Of a DNA stretch of 64,000 nucleotides, positions 1 through 8,688 are shown piece by piece. Position numbers and translations under genes: made by a program. Source of the DNA: Flagellimonas profundi (GTDB taxonomy: Bacteria > Bacteroidota > Bacteroidia > Flavobacteriales > Flavobacteriaceae); contig NZ_JAFLNM010000001.1 of assembly GCF_017313275.1 (NCBI RefSeq), positions 124,001 to 188,000 of the forward strand, read 5' to 3'. Position 1 is the first letter of the stretch. Each line of letters starts with the position of its first letter. The notes below the pieces were generated by a model, which made no database searches, was not told the origin of the DNA, and saw nothing but the letters and a program-made list of their open reading frames with translations.

Positions 1-1747
1 TGTTTTCGGCTAACAGCTTTTTATTACCTACATAGTAGGTATCGTTGTTGTAATCGGCTTTTGCGCCTTTACCTGTGATACTATCGAAGTTGGATAATGC
101 AGTGGCGGAAACGCCTTCCAAATGTTTCACAACGGCTTCAGCTAATGGGTGCTCCGATTGCTTTTCAATACTCAATAAAACATCTTTAGTTGTATCATCA
201 TTGTTCAGCCATTGTATGCCAGTTACCTGTGGTCTTCCCTCGGTAATTGTTCCGGTTTTATCCAGTACGATAGCATTTATTTTTTTCGCTAATTCAAGAC
301 TTTCGGCATCTTTAATCAGGATGCCGTTTTCAGCACCTTTACCCACGCCTACCATAATAGCGGTCGGTGTAGCTAAGCCTAAAGCACAAGGACAAGCGAT
401 AACCAGTACGGTAACGGCTGCTAAAAGACCTTGCACTACGCCGTTGTCGCCTCCTAAGAAGTACCAAAGAATAAATGTAAGAATGGCAATGCTGATTACT
501 ACGGGAACGAAAATCCCTGCGATTTTATCTACCAGTTTTTGTACCGGAGCTTTACTCCCCTGTGCATCCTGTACCATTTTGATGATGTGGGCAAGCATTG
601 TTTCTTTACCCACTTTTACCGCCTTAAATTGGAAGCTGCCTTTTTGGTTGATGGTTCCTGCAAATACTTTTTCGTTCTCTTTTTTCAGTACCGGAATAGG
701 CTCGCCGCTTAGCATACTTTCATCTACATACGAGTTGCCCGATACGACCATTCCGTCCACTGCGATTTTTTCGCCCGGCTTAACCAAAATAATGTCGCCT
801 GCGTTTACATCTTCGATAGCTTTTTGTCTTTCGGTTCCGTCAGCTTCTATCACTATAACCGTTTTCGGCTGTAAGCCCATCAGCTTTTTAATAGCTGATG
901 AGGTGTTGCCTTTGGCTTTTTCTTCCAATAGCTTACCTAACAGGATGAATGCGATAATAACGGCTGCTGCTTCAAAATAGACGTGAGCGTGTAAACCCCT
1001 TTGATGCCAAAAGTCCATAAACAGCATATTGAACACGCTGAATATGTAAGCAATACCTGTACTCAATGCTACAAGCGTGTCCATATTGGCAGAACGATGT
1101 TTCGCCTGCTTCCACGCATTGATAAAAAAGTCTTTGCCTAACCAAAGCACTACCGGAGTGGAGAATGCCCACATTATTTCATTACCATAGGGCATATCCA
1201 TAAAGAACATACCGATAATGACTACCGGGAGCGATAAGATTACCGCCCAAATGGTTTTGTTTTTAAGTTTTCTGAATTTTTCGGCGTGGATAGCTTCTAA
1301 GGTTTCCTGCTGCTTGTTCTCGTCTTCAAGTAAAAGGTCATAACCGCCGTCCTGCACCGCTTTTCTGATTTGCTCGGAATTGGTCATATTTGGCAGGAAC
1401 TCGACGGTAAGATTGCCTGTACCGTAATTCACTTCGGCATTTACCACACCCGGAGCGTATTTAACCATACTTTCGGCACTGCCTGCACAGGATGCACAGG
1501 TCATACCTAAAACGGGATAGGATTGTTTAACGGTCGGAACGCCGTAGCCTAAATCTTTGATTGCTTTTACAGCTTCGCCTACTACCTCATTATCATTTAC
1601 GGTAATAGCCGCTCTGCGGTTATTTAGCTCTACCTGATAGGTTTCTATGCCTTTTACCTGTGCAAGTCCTTTTTCAACGATTAATGCACAGTGCTCGCTT
1701 TCTACATCCTCTAAAGGAATGTATATTGTTTCATTATTTGTTGCCAT
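1..1747 (-). CDS. copA: Copper-exporting P1B-type ATPase CopA (3' end cut by window)
   Basis: Pumps Cu(I) out across the inner membrane using ATP. About 582 codons are visible; the C-terminal part of the ATP-binding domain lies beyond position 1. Two N-terminal metal-binding-like domains come first: one has a lone Cys (SEHCA), the next has the full GMTCASC motif near residue 83. Membrane helices follow, then the SGEP actuator motif, the transmembrane CPC motif (ACPCALGLATPTA, near residue 450) and the DKTGT phosphorylation site near residue 494. The ATG at 1747 is the first in frame and lies 90 bases after the stop of the AraC-type regulator, so the two probably form one metal-response unit. 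Such copper cassettes are common cargo of Bacteroidota ICEs. CPC indicates Cu+/Ag+ rather than Zn/Cd. Confidence 0.95.
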   Translation of the reverse strand, partial: MATNNETIYIPLEDVESEHCALIVEKGLAQVKGIETYQVELNNRRAAITVNDNEVVGEAVKAIKDLGYGVPTVKQSYPVLGMTCASCAGSAESMVKYAPGVVNAEVNYGTGNLTVEFLPNMTNSEQIRKAVQDGGYDLLLEDENKQQETLEAIHAEKFRKLKNKTIWAVILSLPVVIIGMFFMDMPYGNEIMWAFSTPVVLWLGKDFFINAWKQAKHRSANMDTLVALSTGIAYIFSVFNMLFMDFWHQRGLHAHVYFEAAAVIIAFILLGKLLEEKAKGNTSSAIKKLMGLQPKTVIVIEADGTERQKAIEDVNAGDIILVKPGEKIAVDGMVVSGNSYVDESMLSGEPIPVLKKENEKVFAGTINQKGSFQFKAVKVGKETMLAHIIKMVQDAQGSKAPVQKLVDKIAGIFVPVVISIAILTFILWYFLGGDNGVVQGLLAAVTVLVIACPCALGLATPTAIMVGVGKGAENGILIKDAESLELAKKINAIVLDKTGTITEGRPQVTGIQWLNNDDTTKDVLLSIEKQSEHPLAEAVVKHLEGVSATALSNFDSITGKGAKADYNNDTYYVGNKKLLAEN

Positions 1748-1837
1748 ATTTCGATTGCTTTATTTTCATAATGCAAAGGTGGCAACAATAAAGAGGACTG
1801 TTATTGTGAAATTCTGGGTTTGATTTGTAAGATTTAC

Positions 1838-2401
1838 TTAAACCTTATCCAGTGGCTTGCGTTTGTCTTCCCGTATCTGCTTGAAATGGCTCGGTGTAAG
1901 CCCCGTTACTTTCTTAAACTGGTTGCTCAAATATGCCACGCTCGAATAATTCATACGGTCGGCAATCTCGCTCAACGACAGCTCATCGTACACCAACAGT
2001 TCTTTTATCTTTTCAACTTTCTGTGCGATAAAATACTTTTCGATAGTCGTACCCTCAATATCGGAAAACAGGTTGGAAAGGTAATTGTAATCGTGGTGAA
2101 GCGCATCGCTCAACACGTCCGAAAGATTGGTTTTCCCATCGTTGTCCTGATGATGCACCAGGTCAATGATAACGTTCTTTATTTTCTCTATCATCCGGCT
2201 CTTCTTGTCGTCGATGACCTGAAAGCCCAAAGGGTCTAAAGTAGTTTCCAATGCTTCACGCTCTGCCGTGGTTAAATCTTTTTTAAGGGTTATTTCGCCC
2301 AGTTTTATATTGTTAGCCGTTATGCCGAGCTTGTCGAGTTCGTTCTGAACTACGAGGATGCAACGGTTGCAGACCATATTTTTGATAAATAATGTACTCA
2401 T
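1838..2401 (-). CDS. AraC-family regulator with HMA-like metal-binding N-terminus
   Basis: This 187-residue protein combines a short N-terminal domain resembling a heavy-metal-associated (HMA) ferredoxin-like fold with a C-terminal AraC-type double helix-turn-helix. The N-terminus carries MVCNRC at residues 9-14, in the place of the MxCxxC metal site of HMA domains. The HTH part spans roughly residues 85-180 and contains the usual LSEIADRMNYSSVAYLSNQFKK and GLTPSHFKQ elements. It is transcribed towards copA and probably controls it in response to copper. That role is inferred from position and the CxxC; it is not shown by the sequence. Most copper regulators belong to other families (CueR, CopY, CsoR), so this is an uncommon design. 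Confidence 0.85.
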   Translation of the reverse strand: MSTLFIKNMVCNRCILVVQNELDKLGITANNIKLGEITLKKDLTTAEREALETTLDPLGFQVIDDKKSRMIEKIKNVIIDLVHHQDNDGKTNLSDVLSDALHHDYNYLSNLFSDIEGTTIEKYFIAQKVEKIKELLVYDELSLSEIADRMNYSSVAYLSNQFKKVTGLTPSHFKQIREDKRKPLDKV

Positions 2402-2446
2402 ATTTCGCTAAATCACAATTCATTTTATTCAATGATTATACAACTA

Positions 2447-2454
2447 CAAATTTA
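2447..2454 (-). promoter_or_regulatory. Candidate Bacteroidetes -7 box for the araC/copA unit
   Basis: Read on the minus strand this is TAAATTTG, matching the Bacteroidetes TAnnTTTG -7 consensus, 46 bases before the regulator start codon. No convincing TTG is seen at the expected -33 spacing, so the call rests on one box. The rest of 2402-2667 is AT-rich and holds nothing else I recognise. Confidence 0.35.
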
Positions 2455-2667
2455 AGATTAAAAATTTATTTGTTGTGAGCGGCTAAGGAGTGCAGATAAG
2501 AATAATTATTGTGGAAAATAGCCAAAATCTTCCCCGTTGTAGAGGAATGTTAACGGTTAAAATGATTTTAATTAATAACTTTTTATGTACTCTGATATTG
2601 ATAACATAATCCTCTGTAGATACCCCAAAAACTAGGTCATTAAGTTTAATCATTCAATTTAGTGAAT

Positions 2668-3161
2668 ATGACACGAAGAAAATTTACCTCGAGGTTCAAG
2701 ACCAAAGTGGTTCTGGAAGCCTTGAAATAGCGATATAGCCTTGCCTAACTTGCTCAGTATTACAAGATGCACCCTATCCGGATAATCGCATGGAAGCGCG
2801 ATTTCCTCGATGGGGCCAATCAGGTGTTTGAATCGGGAAAGAAGGACGCCTTGCGCTGAGACCGCTCTCCAAACGCAGGAAAATGATACGCAAGGGGCAT
2901 TCCAAGATGACCATTGCAAGGCAATGCAGAACATTGTCGGTCTATCGCCCGGGGCTGTATTACAGGCCAAGGGGCGAGAGGGAAATGAACCTGAGGCTCA
3001 TGCGCGAGATTGACGGCACTAATTCCACCATCCCTTCAAGGGGGGCGAGGCGCATGCACATCTGGTGACAAAGAGGGTACAAGGTGAGCAGGAACTTGAT
3101 CGACCGCCTCTAATACAGGGTAATGGGCCTCTGGGCCGTCCTTTCGGGAAAACACACATAG
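2668..3161 (+). pseudogene. Decayed IS3-family transposase (orfA and start of orfB)
   Basis: Reading from 2668 gives an IS3-type orfA: MTRRKFTSRFKTKVVLEALK, then two in-frame stops, then the recognisable HPIRIIAWKRDFLDG segment that ends in the FESGKKDA region. A second frame from 2883 gives the start of orfB (KMTIARQCRTLSVYRPGLYY, GARRMHIW), interrupted by a stop at 3066 and another after SRNLIDRL. The DDE catalytic core and both ends of the element are gone. It separates the copper cargo from the lipoprotein and tra genes and may mark an old insertion or rearrangement. It cannot encode an active transposase. Confidence 0.8.
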
Positions 3162-3247
3162 CGTATGGAATTAGGTGGATTATTTAAGCACGCTTTTATA
3201 TCGACCATTGATTATTGTAACTTTGATAATCATAAACATTTATAACC

Positions 3248-3724
3248 ATGCGGAATTACTTAGTAATAATTGGATCAACAATCATTCTTTTTTCTTGTAG
3301 CTATGATGATAATGTCTTTGTTGATGACAGGGACGAAGCTCTTTTCGGCCAATGGGAATATGAGGGCATTGATTCTGATACTGCAGTGGACATCAACGGG
3401 GATGGAACCGTGAACATTGACCTGTACAACACAAACGAAATCCACCAGTGTTTAAAGGACAACCTGACTTTTTTTACGGAAGGACCAATCGGAGAAAAAA
3501 ACGAGTTTAGGCTTAATGAAAATGGTCTTTCTTGTGGTGAAGTTGACCCATATAGTACGGTGGAATCGGACAAATATGAATTGCTCAACAATGAAATTCT
3601 ACACTTTGAGAACAGAAATGATATGAGGATCATGGAGTTTACCAAAAACCGACTTGTATTGGAACAGGATGATTTTTTGGATGATCAGGATGTCGTTATC
3701 ACATATACTTTCAAACGTAGTTGA
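3248..3724 (+). CDS. Putative lipoprotein, lipocalin-like
   Basis: A 158-residue protein with a lipoprotein signal (hydrophobic stretch ending LFSC, Cys at residue 17), so probably anchored in a cell-envelope membrane. The mature part is acidic. It begins with a LFGQWEYEGID segment like the first strand of small Bacteroidetes lipocalin-type lipoproteins and ends with alternating strands (TKNRLVLEQDD, VVITYTFKRS). A TAnnTTTG box (TAACTTTG, 3218-3225) lies 22 bases before the start codon. It is convergent with the TraQ-like gene. Function unknown; it could be ICE cargo or a conjugation accessory. The lipocalin assignment is from pattern only. Confidence 0.65.
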   Translation: MRNYLVIIGSTIILFSCSYDDNVFVDDRDEALFGQWEYEGIDSDTAVDINGDGTVNIDLYNTNEIHQCLKDNLTFFTEGPIGEKNEFRLNENGLSCGEVDPYSTVESDKYELLNNEILHFENRNDMRIMEFTKNRLVLEQDDFLDDQDVVITYTFKRS

Positions 3725-3765
3725 TACGGATATTGAATAAGTGGGGCATAGACCATTAATGAATT

Positions 3766-6700
3766 TTATACCCTTACCACGGAGCCAGAAGTCCAATCGC
3801 TCCATTGCCCATCACTGTCCCGTACCCTTGCTTCATAAGGCTGGTCCAGATATTTCAATCTACTTTCACGGGGTTCGGTCTCCATTTCAAAATACCTGTC
3901 GACACCACTTCCCTTGGCTTCATTATAGTTCAACAGCTTAGTATCCCATCGGTTGTCCTGTCTGTTGAAAATACGGACCTCGACCTGTTCCAGGCTTGCC
4001 CGGTTATAGGCCTCCGAACAATTTATGCTAAAGCAAGTGTATATCCTCACTTGATAGTCACAACCATTAAGGCCACCGCAATTGATGTTGTGCTTTTCAC
4101 CCTTGGCCGCAACGGTCGGCAATTTCAACATTTCGATGGATTCACTCTCGGTCTGAGACTGACCGGTGGAATTCTGCACCAAGAAATTGATCACAAAACT
4201 TTGATCCGTTTCGGGAAAGAACTGCATTGGTGCACTTCCATAATCCAGAGGAACAATCTCTCCCTCATTGTAGGTAATCCCCTTGTAATGTATGGTTCCT
4301 GCACTTGCCCCGGTAAAAGTGAATACCAATGTGTAGCCAACACTCTGGTCATGGCCCGAAGTAGCGTTGGTTATGGCGGTGATATCGAATGGGTCGTTGA
4401 TGTACTTATCTTGGGCCGATTGGCTGATGTTGAGTGTGAACGGTTCCTGGTATATCTCATAATTCACGTTGACGTTGGCAGTCTTCTCCACATCGGAAGA
4501 GGAACGCACCGTAAAGGTCAGATTATGGTTCCCTTCACTGTTCCCGGTATATTTTCCGGAAAATGTGCCCACGGGCACGGTGAAACTTTCCCCAGCCGAA
4601 TAAGTGTTGCCATTATACTGAAAAGAACCGTTATTGCCGCTGACGGAGAAATACATTTCATAGGTGTCCCCACCAATACCGATTTCGGAAATATTGAAAT
4701 TCACATCGATTTCCTCCCCTGTGTATGCCTGTTGGGCAGTTCCGGAAGCTGTGAAATTATAGTCCTTGGCCGAAACGTCCACGGCGATGTTCACCGATTT
4801 TTCAAGCCCAGTGTCGTTCTTCGCATAAAAAGTCATGCTTACCGTCCCATCATCGGTTCCCTCAAAGCTCCAATTGAAATTGCCCTTTGGTACCCCATAG
4901 AGGTTCCCGGGACTCACCACATTGCCATTACTGTCCTTGATGGTGGCATTTCCGTTCATGCTGAAGCGCATGGTATAGTCGGAGGATCCCACGCTCTCGG
5001 AAATATTGAAGTTCAGGGAAGTGGTTTCCTCTACGGTAATATCCGAGCTTTGAATGCCCCCCGTAAAGGTGAAGTCGACCTGGTCAAAGGTAATGGTCGC
5101 ATTGGATGTACGGGTAACGTCAGAACCTGATTTGACACTCAGTACAATACTGTGCTGCCCTGGTTCAAGGCCTGTATAGGTGATATTGTTTGATCCAGGG
5201 CCCATTGGGAAATTCTCCCCTGGTCCATAGGAAACCCCATTGACCAACATGGCTCCGTTCTGGCTCGATGAATAAAAGGCGGTATAGGTGTCGTTCGCTC
5301 CATCCGGGACTTCATCGATGTTAACGATGATACCAACGGGATTGTTTGAAAATTCGGTTGCCTTTGAAGGGGTCATGACAATACTGAAATCATTGTTGCC
5401 CACCACTACAGTGACCTGTTCTTCCAAAAGCTGACCATTACTGTCGCGCAATAAAAAGGAGATTTCATAGGTTCCTGCCTGCTGCCCTATAAAATCATAG
5501 GCAAAACTTCCCGGTGTAACGGTAAAATATTGACTGGGCGTTATCGGGGAATTCCCATTATAGAGTTGGCCATCCCCACCCGTAATGAAATAGTTCAGCT
5601 CGTAGGAAACCCCATCATAATCCCTTTTTTCGATAAGGCTCAGCGATATGGCCCCTCGTTGGTCCACCAATACCTCACTGTTGTTGGCAGAGGCACTGAA
5701 ATCAAGTTCCAACTGTTTTGCATCCAGATCTATTTCGACGGGGCCGACCTCTTGCCCAAAATTGTCGGTCACAAGAAAACTGATCTGATGGCTCCCAAGG
5801 CTTTCCGGGGTATAGAAAAGGGAAAAGTTTCCAAGGTCGACAGGGTAGTCCGTATTGTTCTGGATATTGTTCCCGCCCGTCCCCATGACCTTGCCATTGC
5901 CCTCGGTTATGTTGTAGGAAATGAAATAATCGATATTGGAGGTATTTCCGCCGGATCTGATGTTGAAATTGAGCTGTGTCCTTTGGTTGACAAATACCTG
6001 GTTGCTCTCCGCATTGCCACTAAAAGTGAACGGAATATTGGCGATCTCGATTTCCACACTGTCCCTTTTCATCTGGCCGTTGCTGTCGCGAACATCAAAG
6101 TAGATCTTCCGTTGTCCGAGCACATTGTCCTTAAAGGTAAAATTGTAATTGCCCGGGAATATGGATCTAAAGGCCCCGGCGTCCATTACGCCCCCATTTT
6201 GGTCCCTAACGGTCCCACCACCCTCACTGCCCGGGGAAAAGGAATGTCCGATATTGTAGGTGACTTCACTTTCCCCGTCCTGTGTTTGGAGGTCGATGTT
6301 GATGGCGATGTTGGTGTCGAGTTCCACTTGGGTGGAAGCGCCCGTGGCCCGAAAGGTAAAGTTCAGGTTTCCCACATCGAGGACAAGTTCCCTTGTAATC
6401 GTAGCGCCATCGGGGGCCTTCGCCACCATGGTCAACTTGTGTTCGCCCAAGGTCTCAGGAAGGTATTCGAGGTCGCTGACCCCTTTGGGGAGCGCAAAGA
6501 TATCCCCGGGATCATAGGCGGCATCACCAAAATAGACCTTGCCGGTCCCGTTTTCCAATTGGTAGGAAACCTCAAATTCCTGGTTTCCGTTGTTTGCGGG
6601 ATCTTCGGTGTCCTTGTCCCTTAAAAGGGTCACACTTACGGGATTTTTGCTGTTGATGATAAATTGGTCGGTCCCTTTGCCCAATAAAAAGCCAAAACTT

Positions 6701-7122
6701 GCATATGTGGTATTATAGACCAGATCCAGTTCCTTTTCGATCTTGTTGGAGTCCCAAGCAAGGAACTTGACCTTATGTGCACCGGTATCGATTGGCATAT
6801 AACGGAACGACACATCAAAATCCCCGATGGGAATGGTATCGTTCTGGTATATCGTATCATTCCCTATGGACAGGTAGTATCCCTTACCGTTTTCGATACG
6901 GTACTTCATATAATAGGAGGTCGTGGTGACCACTTTTTCCGGTTCCACGGAAAAATCCGTCTTGACCGCCTCAAAGACAAAACCATCGTTGTTGTGGTCT
7001 TCCGTAAGGGTAAAATCAAAGGAATCCTGGACGATGCCGTCAAAATCCTTACTGCATGCCAGAACAAACAAAAGGCTCAACAGAATTATGGAAACAAGGT
7101 GTAGTGGAGTAATTTTTTTCAT
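3766..7122 (-). CDS. traQ: Giant TraQ-like conjugation lipoprotein with nine tandem domains
   Basis: This 1118-residue surface or periplasmic lipoprotein closes the tra operon. The signal ends in FVLAC (lipid Cys at residue 23). Then come about nine tandem repeats of roughly 100-115 residues. Each resembles the single domain of ordinary Bacteroidetes TraQ (about 150-170 residues): an opening FxFT-type strand, a Y-x-N/S strand with GNG or GGDG, a short Y/F-xx-PxG loop, then GxHxI/LxF-x-V-x-D/S and a closing strand. Repeats start near residues 36, 141, 256, 366, 475, 581, 686, 790 and 895. A different C-terminal domain (last 115 or so residues) carries three closely spaced cysteines plus a WSDW motif. 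It lies 15 bases after TraO. TraQ function is unknown; the array suggests a long filament or spacer exposed at the donor surface. Family assignment is good, role is inference. Confidence 0.8.
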   Translation of the reverse strand: MKKITPLHLVSIILLSLLFVLACSKDFDGIVQDSFDFTLTEDHNNDGFVFEAVKTDFSVEPEKVVTTTSYYMKYRIENGKGYYLSIGNDTIYQNDTIPIGDFDVSFRYMPIDTGAHKVKFLAWDSNKIEKELDLVYNTTYASFGFLLGKGTDQFIINSKNPVSVTLLRDKDTEDPANNGNQEFEVSYQLENGTGKVYFGDAAYDPGDIFALPKGVSDLEYLPETLGEHKLTMVAKAPDGATITRELVLDVGNLNFTFRATGASTQVELDTNIAINIDLQTQDGESEVTYNIGHSFSPGSEGGGTVRDQNGGVMDAGAFRSIFPGNYNFTFKDNVLGQRKIYFDVRDSNGQMKRDSVEIEIANIPFTFSGNAESNQVFVNQRTQLNFNIRSGGNTSNIDYFISYNITEGNGKVMGTGGNNIQNNTDYPVDLGNFSLFYTPESLGSHQISFLVTDNFGQEVGPVEIDLDAKQLELDFSASANNSEVLVDQRGAISLSLIEKRDYDGVSYELNYFITGGDGQLYNGNSPITPSQYFTVTPGSFAYDFIGQQAGTYEISFLLRDSNGQLLEEQVTVVVGNNDFSIVMTPSKATEFSNNPVGIIVNIDEVPDGANDTYTAFYSSSQNGAMLVNGVSYGPGENFPMGPGSNNITYTGLEPGQHSIVLSVKSGSDVTRTSNATITFDQVDFTFTGGIQSSDITVEETTSLNFNISESVGSSDYTMRFSMNGNATIKDSNGNVVSPGNLYGVPKGNFNWSFEGTDDGTVSMTFYAKNDTGLEKSVNIAVDVSAKDYNFTASGTAQQAYTGEEIDVNFNISEIGIGGDTYEMYFSVSGNNGSFQYNGNTYSAGESFTVPVGTFSGKYTGNSEGNHNLTFTVRSSSDVEKTANVNVNYEIYQEPFTLNISQSAQDKYINDPFDITAITNATSGHDQSVGYTLVFTFTGASAGTIHYKGITYNEGEIVPLDYGSAPMQFFPETDQSFVINFLVQNSTGQSQTESESIEMLKLPTVAAKGEKHNINCGGLNGCDYQVRIYTCFSINCSEAYNRASLEQVEVRIFNRQDNRWDTKLLNYNEAKGSGVDRYFEMETEPRESRLKYLDQPYEARVRDSDGQWSDWTSGSVVRV

Positions 7123-7137
7123 AGTGTCCAGTTATGT

Positions 7138-7683
7138 TCAGAATAAAAAGTAACGCAGGCCGATCCCCACATAGGGATAAAAATTGCCGACATCCGAATT
7201 GATATGGTAATATTCATTGGCCTTTATCAATAGGGAAAGGTCGTTCCCTAGGATCATCTCCCATTCGACACCTGCATATATTCCATAGATGAACCTGCTC
7301 TTGCCATCTATCACGGCCCCGGTCTCCAGGGTATTGTTCCCGTTGTTGATCACTTCATATCCAATGACCCCGCCCCCACCTATATTCAATGCATATCTCC
7401 TGAAATTGGGTTGTTCCCAGACCTTGAAGAAACAGCCAGGCTGGACCGTGAAAATATTATAGGGGATATCATAATCCCCCTTGTCCTCCGCAATGGCGGC
7501 AAATATGCTCAACTGGGCATAGGTACTCCTGTCCAGATGGTAATTGTACGTTGCCATGATCCCGAAACCGTCCTCTGCATATCCACCGCTGAGACCCACG
7601 GAAGAGGCATAGTTCCCGCCCTGCTGCGCGGAAAGGGATATGGCCATAAACAAGAACGAAAAAAGCACCAATGATCTTCCCAT
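7138..7683 (-). CDS. traO: Conjugal transfer protein TraO (outer-membrane beta-barrel-like)
   Basis: A 181-residue secreted protein with a signal peptide (hydrophobic stretch ending SLSAQQ) and alternating amphipathic strands ending in YVGIGLRYFLF, a typical outer-membrane C-terminal aromatic. It matches the Bacteroidetes TraO family, always found beside traN in these elements. I chose the ATG at 7683, two bases after the traN stop; an in-frame TTG at 7689 would overlap traN. TraO probably sits in the outer membrane as part of the mating channel. Its exact role is not established. Confidence 0.85.
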   Translation of the reverse strand: MGRSLVLFSFLFMAISLSAQQGGNYASSVGLSGGYAEDGFGIMATYNYHLDRSTYAQLSIFAAIAEDKGDYDIPYNIFTVQPGCFFKVWEQPNFRRYALNIGGGGVIGYEVINNGNNTLETGAVIDGKSRFIYGIYAGVEWEMILGNDLSLLIKANEYYHINSDVGNFYPYVGIGLRYFLF

Positions 7684-7685
7684 AA

Positions 7686-8678
7686 TCAAAATCGTTTAGG
7701 ATTGTTTATAATGTCCCTGCCAATGGACATGGACAGGTTACGGTTTCCTCCCTCTTCATCGAGTTCCACCAAAAGTTCCTTTTTGTTGTCCAGGGAGAAT
7801 TTCTTGAGTACGATGACAAAGTGGTTCTCGGTTCCCCCCTTTACGATCCTGGGGACCTTGTACTCGAACAGAAGACCGTTATTTTTATCAATCGGGATTT
7901 TCTGTTCGGAAGCGTTCCTGTACGAACTTTTGATGAAGCATTTGATAAAGTTGATATCGAGGTCGACCCCCTCCTTATTTTCCAGCCTGAACTGGATATA
8001 GAGCTCGTCGTTGTTATAGTAAACCCCTTTGAGCCACAGGAAGACATCGCCTTTCCGTGCAAAATAACGCGGGATCCACGCCTTATCGAACTGCATGTAA
8101 TAACTCCTCAACCGATAGTACTCGATGGGGTCGTGGGCATAAAGGTCCGTGGTGGCCAATTCCAACACCGAGTCCTTCGGTATTTTCTCGATCTCTTGCA
8201 TGGTCAACGAACGGGATTCCTCCGATTTTAGGGGAGAACCTATACTGGAATTAGGTTCTGGAACTTGAATGGACTTTGGTCCCTGATAGGAAATGGCCCT
8301 ATCATCAATATTGGTCACCGCCATTTCGGGCCCAATGGTCCAAGTCAATTTTTTGGGGCGGGCATCCAGTTTCAGGATAAAATCAAAGAGGTTCCCGGAT
8401 CTGGTGATGACCGTCAGGTTGGTATAGTTTTCCTTTTCGGTGGCCAGATCATCATAGTATACTTTTAGGATACGAGGGTTGAACCGGCTCCCGATCTCCT
8501 TTGGGAAGTCCACTGCAAATCCGATATCGCTCCCAATGATACTTTCGGCGATATCTTCCGGAAAGATCAAGATGGTCTTGAACTTTCTGGAAACCTCGAT
8601 GGTATCACGGATTCCCTGCGCGGAAAGCCCATGGTCCATCAATAAAAAGAAAAGAAACAATAGTAGTTTTTTACCCAT
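7686..8678 (-). CDS. traN: Conjugal transfer protein TraN (DUF4138)
   Basis: A 330-residue exported protein with signal peptide (ending HGLSAQG). The N-terminal half has the family core, in which a KTILIFPEDI strand is followed by strands ending in NLFDFILKLD. The second half contains the charged GDVFLWLKGVYYNNDELYIQF segment region seen in TraN. TraN is regarded as the VirB9-like part of the Bacteroidetes transfer channel, bridging TraM in the inner membrane to the outer membrane. It lies between traM and traO, with two bases to traO, consistent with a single transcript. Confidence 0.88.
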   Translation of the reverse strand: MGKKLLLFLFFLLMDHGLSAQGIRDTIEVSRKFKTILIFPEDIAESIIGSDIGFAVDFPKEIGSRFNPRILKVYYDDLATEKENYTNLTVITRSGNLFDFILKLDARPKKLTWTIGPEMAVTNIDDRAISYQGPKSIQVPEPNSSIGSPLKSEESRSLTMQEIEKIPKDSVLELATTDLYAHDPIEYYRLRSYYMQFDKAWIPRYFARKGDVFLWLKGVYYNNDELYIQFRLENKEGVDLDINFIKCFIKSSYRNASEQKIPIDKNNGLLFEYKVPRIVKGGTENHFVIVLKKFSLDNKKELLVELDEEGGNRNLSMSIGRDIINNPKRF

Positions 8679-8688
8679 AGAGTGCCGT

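Noticed and set aside
3805..5130. Long plus-strand open frames opposite the TraQ-like gene (also 5530-6624)
   Set aside because: They mirror the repeat-rich minus-strand gene, lack any family motif and have improbable composition.
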